Assembly (NCBI GenBank): GCA_963708775.1
Contig: CAVPTI010000010.1
Coordinates: 310,001 to 374,000, forward strand
Direction of reading: 5' to 3'
Origin: JAGVSR01 sp963708775
GTDB lineage: Bacteria; Pseudomonadota; Alphaproteobacteria; Rhizobiales; Hyphomicrobiaceae
Length of the DNA: 64,000 nucleotides
Positions 53,842 to 61,899 of this stretch are shown in pieces (position 1 is the stretch's first letter; each line of letters begins with the position of its first letter). The notes under the pieces were generated by a model. It had not been told where the DNA came from. It did no database searches and worked only from the letters and a program-made list of their open reading frames with translations. The translations under genes and the position numbers were made by a program.

Positions 53842-55290
53842 ATGACAGGCACCCGCCCGCCGCGAGAATACAAAGCTGAGAAGACTGGCCGTATGGCGTC
53901 TTCCGCCGGCGCAAAAGGGCGCGGTCCGTTTATGCCCAAGCCGAAGAAAGCTGTCAGCAGGCCGGTCGAGAAGCCGGCCGGCTTTGAAGCCCGCCAGGCC
54001 GCCGCGGAAACCCTGTGGCGCGTTATGAAGCGCGGCACATTCTTCGAGGAAGCGTTCGCGGAAGCCTTTACCAAGCCGGAACGCGCAAAGGTCGAGCCAC
54101 GTGACCGTGCATTCGCGCGCCTCCTCGTCACAACGGTCCTGCGCCGCCACGGTGAACTGTCGCACGTTATCAGTACGCATTTGCAAAAGCCGCTGCCCGA
54201 ACCGCAGGGCTGGGTCTGGCCGATCCTGCTGGCCGGCGCGGCTCAATTGCTCTTTCTCGATACACCCCCGCACGCCGCCATCGGTCTTGCCGTCGAGCAG
54301 TGCAAAGCCGACCCGAACGCCCGCCGCTTCGACAAACTCGTCAACGCCGTCCTCCGCCGCGTTTCGGACGGTGGCATAGCCGCCTTGAACGGTCTCGACG
54401 CCGTTGCGCTGAATGTTCCGTCTTGGCTGCTGGCCGGCTGGGAAAAAACGTATGGTCCGGAAGCGGCGCGGCGCATTGCGGCTGCGAGCCTTGAAGAGCC
54501 GCCACTCGACGTGACGGTGAAGGGCGATCCAGTAGAATGGGCGGCGAAACTTCAGGGCGTGCCGTTGCCGACAGGGACAGTGCGGATACTCCAAGCCGGC
54601 CGTATCACGGATTTGCCAGGGTTTGATGAAGGCGCATGGTGGGTGCAGGATGCCGCCGCTGCGTTGCCCGCCCGGCTCTTGAACGCTCAGCCCGGCCAGC
54701 GCATCGCAGATTTGTGCGCAGCGCCAGGTGGCAAGACCGCTGAACTCGCAGCCGCCGGCGCCCATGTCACAGCGGTTGATATCTCTGCCGCGCGCCTGCG
54801 GCGCGTGAAAGACAACCTTGATCGCCTACATCTTGAAGCAGAATGCGTCACCGCCGACATTCTCACGTGGCAACCGGCCGCTCCGTTCAATGGGGTTTTG
54901 CTTGACGCCCCATGCTCTGCAACAGGAACCATTCGCCGCCACCCGGACATCCTGCATGTCCGCCAGAATCGTGGATTTGAAAAGCTTGTCGATCTGCAAA
55001 GCAAGCTGTTGGAGCGCGCAGCCGCCCTGGTCCGCCCCGGCGGCGTGCTGATGTATTGCACATGTTCACTGGAGCCGGAGGAAGGCGAGCATCAGGTCAG
55101 CCGTTTCCTTGCAGCCCACGCCGAATTCGCTCGCGTACCGATCACGCCGCCGGAGATCGGGGGGCTTGCCGAAGCGATCACGTCAGATGGTGACCTTCGC
55201 ACCCTGCCGAGCCACCGGTTTCCCGGAGATGAGGCCGGGTCGGGCTTCGACGGGTTCTACGCCGCACGCCTTCGCCGCCACAACATCTGA
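53842..55290 (+). CDS. rsmB: 16S rRNA (cytosine(967)-C5)-methyltransferase RsmB-like
   Basis: RNA m5C methyltransferase of the Sun/RsmB family, 482 residues from the first ATG (an internal ATG at 53932 would give 452). An N-terminal NusB-like helical domain (residues about 45-170) is followed by the methyltransferase domain: ADLCAAPGGKTAELA (SAM loop), AVDISAARLRRV, DAPCSATGTIRRHPDI with one catalytic Cys and YCTCSLEPEEGE with the other. It follows htpX by 73 bases. In the alphaproteobacteria it often sits near htpX and purH, as here. Confidence 0.93.
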   Translation: MTGTRPPREYKAEKTGRMASSAGAKGRGPFMPKPKKAVSRPVEKPAGFEARQAAAETLWRVMKRGTFFEEAFAEAFTKPERAKVEPRDRAFARLLVTTVLRRHGELSHVISTHLQKPLPEPQGWVWPILLAGAAQLLFLDTPPHAAIGLAVEQCKADPNARRFDKLVNAVLRRVSDGGIAALNGLDAVALNVPSWLLAGWEKTYGPEAARRIAAASLEEPPLDVTVKGDPVEWAAKLQGVPLPTGTVRILQAGRITDLPGFDEGAWWVQDAAAALPARLLNAQPGQRIADLCAAPGGKTAELAAAGAHVTAVDISAARLRRVKDNLDRLHLEAECVTADILTWQPAAPFNGVLLDAPCSATGTIRRHPDILHVRQNRGFEKLVDLQSKLLERAAALVRPGGVLMYCTCSLEPEEGEHQVSRFLAAHAEFARVPITPPEIGGLAEAITSDGDLRTLPSHRFPGDEAGSGFDGFYAARLRRHNI

Positions 55291-55383
55291 CGCAACCCCG
55301 ACCTACGCACAACTTGGTCTGCGCGCTGCCTTGTCAGAGACTTAACCCTGCGCTACCGACCCTATAAGCCGCCGCAAGCCGGA

Positions 55384-57141
55384 ATGGACACGTTTTGGCG
55401 CAACGCACGGCGCGTGGAGGCAGGTGCCAATGTCTGGTTCGCGATGGCGGGTTTGAGTTTAGCCGAAAAGTCGCGAATTGCCCTCATCGCCGCCAAGCGA
55501 TCGCAGCGCGCATCAATGGCCCGTCTGCAATTCTCGCCACTTTTGCGTTGGCGCTTCGGTTCGGCAAACCTCGGCAATCTTCTCATTGTTCCGCAAACAC
55601 TTCGCAACGCGGACCCGAGCTTCTGGCCGGAAATGAAGCTCGGTCACATGGGGTTGGCCGGCATGGGAATGTCGCTGCGCAGTGGATCGCCGTTCGAAAT
55701 CCAGCACGCTCCGGACGCATGGAGCCGGGCTCTTCACGGTTTCGGCTGGCTGCGCCATCTGGAAGCCACCGGCGATGACGAGGCCCGTGCGCTCGCCCGC
55801 AACCTGACGGTTGAATGGACCCTTCGCCAGCGCGGATCAGGAATTTCTTGGGAGCCGGCCGTCCTCGGACGCCGCATTATCTCGTGGTTGAGCCACGCAA
55901 ACTTCTTGCTCGACGAAGCCGACATCGAAACATACGACGCCATCTCTTCGAGTCTCGGCGCGCAGATCGTGCGTCTTGCCGCCACCTGGCGCGACGGCCC
56001 CGACGGCTATCCGCGCATGCTCGCGCTGACCGGACTTGTGCTCTCTTATCTTTGCGTTTCAGGCCACGATCGCCAGCTAGACGAAATTGAAAAGACGTTC
56101 TCCGCCGAGATTGAACGCCAGTTTCTTGATGATGGCGGTCATATCAGCCGCAATCCAGCCGTTCTCGTTGACCTGCTGCTCGATCTTCTTCCGGCGCGGC
56201 AGTGCTTCGCCGCCCGCGGGCGCAAGCCTCCACCTTCCCTGTTGCAATCGCTCTCCGATGCCGTTGCCTTTCTGCGCTACATGCGCCTGGGCGACGGTCG
56301 CCTGACGCGCTTCAACGGTGTTTCCGTTGCTTCGCCCGCGGGTCTCGCAACAGTGCTCGCCTACGACGATCTCTTTGCCAAGCCGTTGGCATCGGCGCGA
56401 CCTTCGGGCTATGTCCGTCTCAGGCGGGGCGCCACCACAATCATCGCCGATGCGGGTATCCCGCCCCCGTTCGAGTTTGCCAACGAAGCGCACGCTGGTT
56501 GTCTCTCATTTGAAATGAGTGCAGGCGCGAGGCTCATTTTCGTCAACGGTGGTGCTCCGGCATCCTCGGACCAGGATTGGCGTCCGCAGGCGCGCGGGAC
56601 AGCGTCTCACAACACGCTGTGCGTGAACGAGACGTCGTCGGCCAAACTCGTGCGCCATCGCGGCCTCGAAGCTATGATTGGTGGCGCTCCGATCCGCGGA
56701 CCCCTTGAGGTCGTCAGCGCCCTTGAGGAGGCCAACGGCGACCTTATATGGACCGCATCCCATAATGGCTATCTGGCCCGGTTCGGAATCATCCACCACC
56801 GCAAGGTGACACTGAGTGCATCGGGCGCAGCGATACGAGGTATTGATCGTTTGAGTGGCGATGACACTCCCCTGCGCCTCAAATCCGATCTTCCCTATGC
56901 GATCCATTTTCATCTCCATCCCGAGATCACGTGCCGCCTTCTCAGCTCACCCGGCGAAGCCGAAATCGTCACTCCGGAGGGGCAGGTTTGGCGTTTCTTC
57001 TCCTCCGGTGCAGCGCTAAACATCGAGGAAGGCATTTATTTCGCAGACAGCTCGGGACCTCGGCGGGCGCTCCAGTTCGTTCTGCGCGGAACAACCTACG
57101 GCGACACGGAAGTCAGCTGGACGGTGGAAACCCGGGCGTGA
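55384..57141 (+). CDS. heparinase II/III family protein
   Basis: A 585-residue protein of the heparinase II/III-like group. The N-terminal alpha/alpha toroid part contains LHGFGWLRHLEATGDDEARAL and the central WTLRQRGSGISWEPAVLGRR. The C-terminal beta-sheet domain includes HNTLCVNETSSAKLV, with the HNT motif seen in this family. In Hyphomicrobiales such proteins lie between rsmB and purH and act as putative uronate polysaccharide lyases, but the substrate is unknown. No signal peptide is obvious. It follows rsmB by 93 bases. Confidence 0.9.
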   Translation: MDTFWRNARRVEAGANVWFAMAGLSLAEKSRIALIAAKRSQRASMARLQFSPLLRWRFGSANLGNLLIVPQTLRNADPSFWPEMKLGHMGLAGMGMSLRSGSPFEIQHAPDAWSRALHGFGWLRHLEATGDDEARALARNLTVEWTLRQRGSGISWEPAVLGRRIISWLSHANFLLDEADIETYDAISSSLGAQIVRLAATWRDGPDGYPRMLALTGLVLSYLCVSGHDRQLDEIEKTFSAEIERQFLDDGGHISRNPAVLVDLLLDLLPARQCFAARGRKPPPSLLQSLSDAVAFLRYMRLGDGRLTRFNGVSVASPAGLATVLAYDDLFAKPLASARPSGYVRLRRGATTIIADAGIPPPFEFANEAHAGCLSFEMSAGARLIFVNGGAPASSDQDWRPQARGTASHNTLCVNETSSAKLVRHRGLEAMIGGAPIRGPLEVVSALEEANGDLIWTASHNGYLARFGIIHHRKVTLSASGAAIRGIDRLSGDDTPLRLKSDLPYAIHFHLHPEITCRLLSSPGEAEIVTPEGQVWRFFSSGAALNIEEGIYFADSSGPRRALQFVLRGTTYGDTEVSWTVETRA

Positions 57142-57233
57142 CCTTGTGGCTCGCGCCAAGCGCTGGCTGCCCGGTACCCTGCTGCAGCCGTTCATGCTAA
57201 GGCGCGACCAATACTGCACGAAAGGATCTGACC

Positions 57234-58820
57234 TTGCCGACCGATGCCGTCACTATTCGCCGCGCCCTCATCTCCGTGTCCGACAAGACCGGTCTTGTCG
57301 ATCTGGCGCGTGACCTGGCGGCCAAAGGCGTCGAGATTCTATCGACGGGTGGGACGGCCGCCGTGCTCAAAGCCGCGGGTCTGCCAGTCGTCGATGTCTC
57401 TGAGCACACTGGGTTCCCGGAGATGATGGACGGGCGGCTGAAAACACTCCATCCAAAGGTGCACGGCGGCCTGCTGGCGGTGCGCGGAAATGAAGAGCAC
57501 GAGCAATCTGCTGAGGCCCACGCGATCGCGCCTATCGATCTTCTTGTCGTCAATCTTTACCCCTTCGAGGCGACCTTGGCGAAGGGCGGCACCTTCGACG
57601 AATGCGTCGAGAACATCGACATCGGCGGGCCGGCCATGCTGCGCGCGGCGGCCAAGAACCACGCCGGCGTCACCGTGATCGTCGATCCTGCCGACTACGA
57701 CCTGCTGCGCGAGGAATTGGCTAAGACGGGCGGCGGCACCACGTTTGCGTTCCGCAAGATCATGGCCGCACGCGCACTGGCGCGCACAGCGGCCTATGAC
57801 GGCGCCATTTCGAACTGGCTGACAGCAGACCCCGACGAGTTCGGCCGCACGGCCGAGGCATTCCCGCGTTCCTACACCGTGCAGCTCTCGAAAGCGCTTG
57901 ACCTGCGTTATGGTGAAAACCCGCATCAGTCGGCCGCGTTCTATCGCGAGATCGGCGCAGCAGCCGGCACGGTCGCCACCGCCCGCCAGCTTGGCGGCAA
58001 GGAACTCTCCTACAATAACATCGCTGACACCGACGCCGCACTCGAATGCGTCAAGGAATTCGATCCTTCGTCTCCCGCGTGCGTCATCGTCAAGCACGCC
58101 AATCCTTGCGGCGTCGCCGTGGCGGCAAGCATCAAGGATGCCTACGACCTGGCCTACAATACGGACACCGAATCAGCTTTCGGCGGCATCATTGCCTTCA
58201 ACCAGACGCTGGACGCGGAAACCGCCGACACGATCGTTTCTCGCCAGTTCGTCGAGGTGATCGTCGTTCCCGACGCGACACCGGAAGCGGTCGAAGCGGT
58301 CGCAAAGAAGAAGAACGTTCGCCTTCTCGTCACCGGTGCTTGGTCGGGCGCAACACGGCCCCGCCGCGACTACAAAAAGGTCAACGGCGGGCTTCTGGTG
58401 CAAGATGCCGATCTCGATCTCACCGAGAAACTCGACATCGTGACGAAGCGCCAGCCCACACCATCAGAACTCGCCGACATGGTGTTTGCGATGAAGGTGG
58501 CGAAGTTCGTGAAATCGAATGCTGTCGTCTATGCGCGAGGACTGGCCACAGTCGGCATCGGCGCCGGCCAGATGAGCCGCGTCAACTCAACCCGGATCGC
58601 AGTGGAAAAGGCGAAGCAGGCAGGCCTCGAAATCTCAGGATCGGTCGTCGCATCCGACGCCTTCTTCCCGTTTGCGGATGGCCTCATCACCGCCGCCGAA
58701 GCCGGCGCAACAGCTTTTATCCAGCCCGGCGGATCGATGCGCGATGACGAGGTCATCAAGGCCGCCGACGAGCGCAATCTTGCGATGGTCTTTACCGGCA
58801 TGCGCCACTTCCGCCACTAG
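57234..58820 (+). CDS. purH: bifunctional AICAR transformylase / IMP cyclohydrolase
   Basis: Performs the last two steps of IMP synthesis using 10-formyl-THF. The 528-residue protein starts at TTG with AAAGGA ahead of it. The N-terminal cyclohydrolase domain has ALISVSDKTGLVDLARDLA and ILSTGGTAAVLKAAG. The transformylase domain has LRYGENPHQSAAFY, the catalytic KHANPCG and IKSNAV-like KFVKSNAVVYA. It ends 13 bases before the convergent mutS stop. An in-frame ATG within the first residues is absent, so the TTG is accepted. Confidence 0.97.
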   Translation: MPTDAVTIRRALISVSDKTGLVDLARDLAAKGVEILSTGGTAAVLKAAGLPVVDVSEHTGFPEMMDGRLKTLHPKVHGGLLAVRGNEEHEQSAEAHAIAPIDLLVVNLYPFEATLAKGGTFDECVENIDIGGPAMLRAAAKNHAGVTVIVDPADYDLLREELAKTGGGTTFAFRKIMAARALARTAAYDGAISNWLTADPDEFGRTAEAFPRSYTVQLSKALDLRYGENPHQSAAFYREIGAAAGTVATARQLGGKELSYNNIADTDAALECVKEFDPSSPACVIVKHANPCGVAVAASIKDAYDLAYNTDTESAFGGIIAFNQTLDAETADTIVSRQFVEVIVVPDATPEAVEAVAKKKNVRLLVTGAWSGATRPRRDYKKVNGGLLVQDADLDLTEKLDIVTKRQPTPSELADMVFAMKVAKFVKSNAVVYARGLATVGIGAGQMSRVNSTRIAVEKAKQAGLEISGSVVASDAFFPFADGLITAAEAGATAFIQPGGSMRDDEVIKAADERNLAMVFTGMRHFRH

Positions 58821-58833
58821 ACCACGGCCTTGG

Positions 58834-61659
58834 TCACGCACCGCCCTTCAAGCGCTTCAATGCGTAAAGCGCTTCCAGGGCAGCTTTCGGCGTCAATTCA
58901 TCGGGATTGAGCTTAGCGAGCGCCTCCTCAACCGCAGACAGACCGGCTTTCGGCGCTGAACTTTTGGGCCGCGCGGCAGCAAACAAGGGCAGATCGTCGA
59001 GCGGCTTTTCTGCGCCCGTCGCGCGGCGATCACTCTTTTCAAGCAGGTCGAGCACCTGCCGCGCCCGCTCGATGACGGGCTGCGGGATACCCGCAAGCTT
59101 GGCCACCTGAATACCGTACGATCGATCGGCAGCGCCAGGACGCACTTTGTGCAGAAACACGATCTCGTCCTGCCACTCTTTCACATCCATCGTGACGTTG
59201 CCGACGTCCTTGAGCCGGCCGGCAAGAGCCGTCATCTCGTGGTAATGGGTCGCAAACAGCGCCCGGCACTTGGCAACATCGTGCAGGTACTCAACCGTCG
59301 CCCACGCGATTGAAAGGCCATCGAAAGTCGCGGTCCCGCGCCCGATCTCATCAAGGATCACGAGCGAGCGCTCTGTCGCCTGGTTGAGAATGCCAGCCGT
59401 CTCGACCATCTCGACCATGAATGTGGATCGCCCGCGCGCAAGGTCGTCCGACGCTCCGACGCGCGAGAACAGCCGGTCGACGACACCGATCCGCGCCACA
59501 CGCGCCGGGACGAACGATCCCATCTGTGCGAGAACCACGAACAGCGCATTCTGGCGAAGAAACGTCGACTTTCCGGCCATGTTCGGACCGGTGACGAGCC
59601 AGATCCGCGCCGTCGTCTCCTCGTCAAATCCGGTCGGCTTCGCGGCATCGAGACCCAAGATGCAGTCGTTCTCGATGAAGGCTCCCGTCTTCGATTGCCG
59701 CAGGGCCAGTTCAACGACCGGGTGCCGCCCGCCGCGAATTTCAAATCCACCCGTCGCAGAAATGTCCGGCCGCACGTAATTCTCTGTGACTGCGAGTTCA
59801 GCAAGCGCCGCAAGATGGTCAAGTTCGGCGAGCGCCGCCGCCACCGCGGAGAGCCCCTGCTCGGATTGAGCGATGGCAGACGTGAGTTCGTGGAACACCT
59901 CGTCTTCGAGCGCCAATGACCGCTCGGCGGCTGACGCGATCCGGCCTTCAATTTCGGATAGCTCAACAGTCGTGAACCGCATCGCATTCGCCATGCTCTG
60001 GCGATGGCGGAAAAACTCATCAAGCGGTGGCGAGGTCAGAGCCTTCGCATTCAGCGCCGTGACCTCGATGAAATAGCCGAGAATATTGTTGTGCCGGATC
60101 TTCAGCGTCTTGACACCGGTCTGCTCAACATACCGCGCCTCCAAAGTCGCGATTACCTGCCGGCTGTCATCCTTGAGGCGCCGCGCCGCGTCGAGCGCCT
60201 CGCGATAGCCCGTACGCACATAGCCACCATCGCGCTTCAAGTGCGGAAGGTCGTCGGCCAGCGCCGCTGTGAGGTCTGGACCGAGATCGGGATTGGCCGC
60301 CGAAAGGTTGCGCACGACCCGGTCGAGTTCCTGAGGCAGGCCCATGGCCGCTCCGGCTTTATTGATGAGGCCGGCACACGTAGCGGCCGCCTCAAGTCCG
60401 TCGCGCAACGCGCCGAGATCTCGCGGCCCGCCGCGCCCGAACGCCAGCCGAGTCACCGCGCGCGCGATATCGGGAGCGCCCCGCAGCCGTTCGCGCAGCG
60501 CATCGCGCAGTGACGCCTCGGCAACAAGGAACGATACGGCATTCAACCGAAGCTCGATTGCTGCAACATCGCGTAAGGGACTTGCCAGGCGCTGGCTGAG
60601 TTCGCGCGCTCCGGCAGCCGTGACGGTGCGATCGATGGCCGCGAGCAAGCTGCCGGCCTTGTCGCCTGACGACGATCGCGTCAACTCCAGACTAGTGCGG
60701 CTCGCTGCGTCGATAACGAGAACGCCACCGTCTCCCATGCGCCTCGGTGGACGGATAACGGGTTTCTTCCCGATCTGAGTAAGGTCGATGTAGCGCAGCA
60801 GAGCCCCGACAGCGGCGAGTTCCGATCGCGAAAAGCTACCGAAGCCACCAAGCTCGGATACGCCGAGTTGCGACTTGAGCCCGCGCTCTCCCGCCAGACT
60901 GTCGAATGATGCCGAGGGCACCGGCGTCGTTGCGGCGCCTGAGATTGCGATCCAGCGTTTCAACTCGCCGTCTGCGAGAACGCCATCTGTTGTGATGATT
61001 TCACCGGGGGAGAGGCGCACGAGCTCGCCCGGCAGATCAGGTCCCGTAACTTCGCCCGTCTCCATCTCTCCCGTCGAGATATCGAGCGACGCCAGCGCAT
61101 AGATGGAAGTCAGGTGCAGCGCGCCCGCCTCGCCGGAGCCCGGAGCACGAAAGAGCGCGGTCAGATAATTGCGCGACTTGGCATCGAGCAGCGTGTCTTC
61201 GGTCAACGTACCCGGCGTCACGAGTCGTACGACGTCGCGCTTTACGACTGCTTTGGAGCCGCGCTTCTTCGCTTCCGCCGGATCTTCGAGCTGCTCGCAC
61301 ACGGCCACTCGATAGCCTTGTCGGATCAGCCGCTGCAGGTACTCATCCGCGCGGTGAATGGGAACGCCGCACATCGGAATTTCGACGCCGTGATGCCGAC
61401 CGCGCTTTGTGAGCACAATACCGAGCGCTGCGGATGCGACCACGGCATCCTCGAAGAACAGTTCGTAAAAATCTCCCATCCGATACCAAAGCAGGCTATC
61501 CGGATTGGCAGCCTTGATCTCGAGGAACTGCGCCATTGACGGCGTCGCCTCGCTCGCGGGCGGCGACGGTGCAGCGGGATCGGCGGGCGTTGAAAGCGCG
61601 CTGACGGCGTTGCCAGTCGCGTCTTCCGCCCCACTACCCGAATTGCGTCGCGCGGCCAT
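58834..61659 (-). CDS. mutS: DNA mismatch repair protein MutS
   Basis: Mismatch-recognition ATPase, 941 residues, longer than the E. coli protein because of an N-terminal leader of about 40 residues. The mismatch-binding loop with the conserved Phe-x-Glu is in YRMGDFYELFFEDA. The ATPase domain has GPNMAGKSTFLRQNALFVVL (Walker A), VILDEIGRGTATFDGLSIAW (Walker B and signature) and ALFATHYHEMT. A C-terminal helix-turn-helix end (LTPKAALEALYALKRLKG) follows. It is divergent from maeB with 240 bases between. Confidence 0.98.
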   Translation of the reverse strand: MAARRNSGSGAEDATGNAVSALSTPADPAAPSPPASEATPSMAQFLEIKAANPDSLLWYRMGDFYELFFEDAVVASAALGIVLTKRGRHHGVEIPMCGVPIHRADEYLQRLIRQGYRVAVCEQLEDPAEAKKRGSKAVVKRDVVRLVTPGTLTEDTLLDAKSRNYLTALFRAPGSGEAGALHLTSIYALASLDISTGEMETGEVTGPDLPGELVRLSPGEIITTDGVLADGELKRWIAISGAATTPVPSASFDSLAGERGLKSQLGVSELGGFGSFSRSELAAVGALLRYIDLTQIGKKPVIRPPRRMGDGGVLVIDAASRTSLELTRSSSGDKAGSLLAAIDRTVTAAGARELSQRLASPLRDVAAIELRLNAVSFLVAEASLRDALRERLRGAPDIARAVTRLAFGRGGPRDLGALRDGLEAAATCAGLINKAGAAMGLPQELDRVVRNLSAANPDLGPDLTAALADDLPHLKRDGGYVRTGYREALDAARRLKDDSRQVIATLEARYVEQTGVKTLKIRHNNILGYFIEVTALNAKALTSPPLDEFFRHRQSMANAMRFTTVELSEIEGRIASAAERSLALEDEVFHELTSAIAQSEQGLSAVAAALAELDHLAALAELAVTENYVRPDISATGGFEIRGGRHPVVELALRQSKTGAFIENDCILGLDAAKPTGFDEETTARIWLVTGPNMAGKSTFLRQNALFVVLAQMGSFVPARVARIGVVDRLFSRVGASDDLARGRSTFMVEMVETAGILNQATERSLVILDEIGRGTATFDGLSIAWATVEYLHDVAKCRALFATHYHEMTALAGRLKDVGNVTMDVKEWQDEIVFLHKVRPGAADRSYGIQVAKLAGIPQPVIERARQVLDLLEKSDRRATGAEKPLDDLPLFAAARPKSSAPKAGLSAVEEALAKLNPDELTPKAALEALYALKRLKGGA

Positions 61660-61899
61660 TCCCGCCCCTCTGCTCGTCCCCTGAATGACATAGCGGCTCC
61701 AGGCGACAACGGCTAGCCACTGCGGCTTTGCGCTGATGGGCCGTCCAAAAGTAGCAGATTGGCCGCGTTGAGATTTTTGCCGTCAGAGCCTACGGTGCGG
61801 CAACTGTGAGGCCATCGCGTCGGTGTGCCAGCCACGCCGCTTTCTGGCCGGCTCCCTACAGGAACTCGGAAGCGGCCAACAATCGAGTCGTGCTCCCAA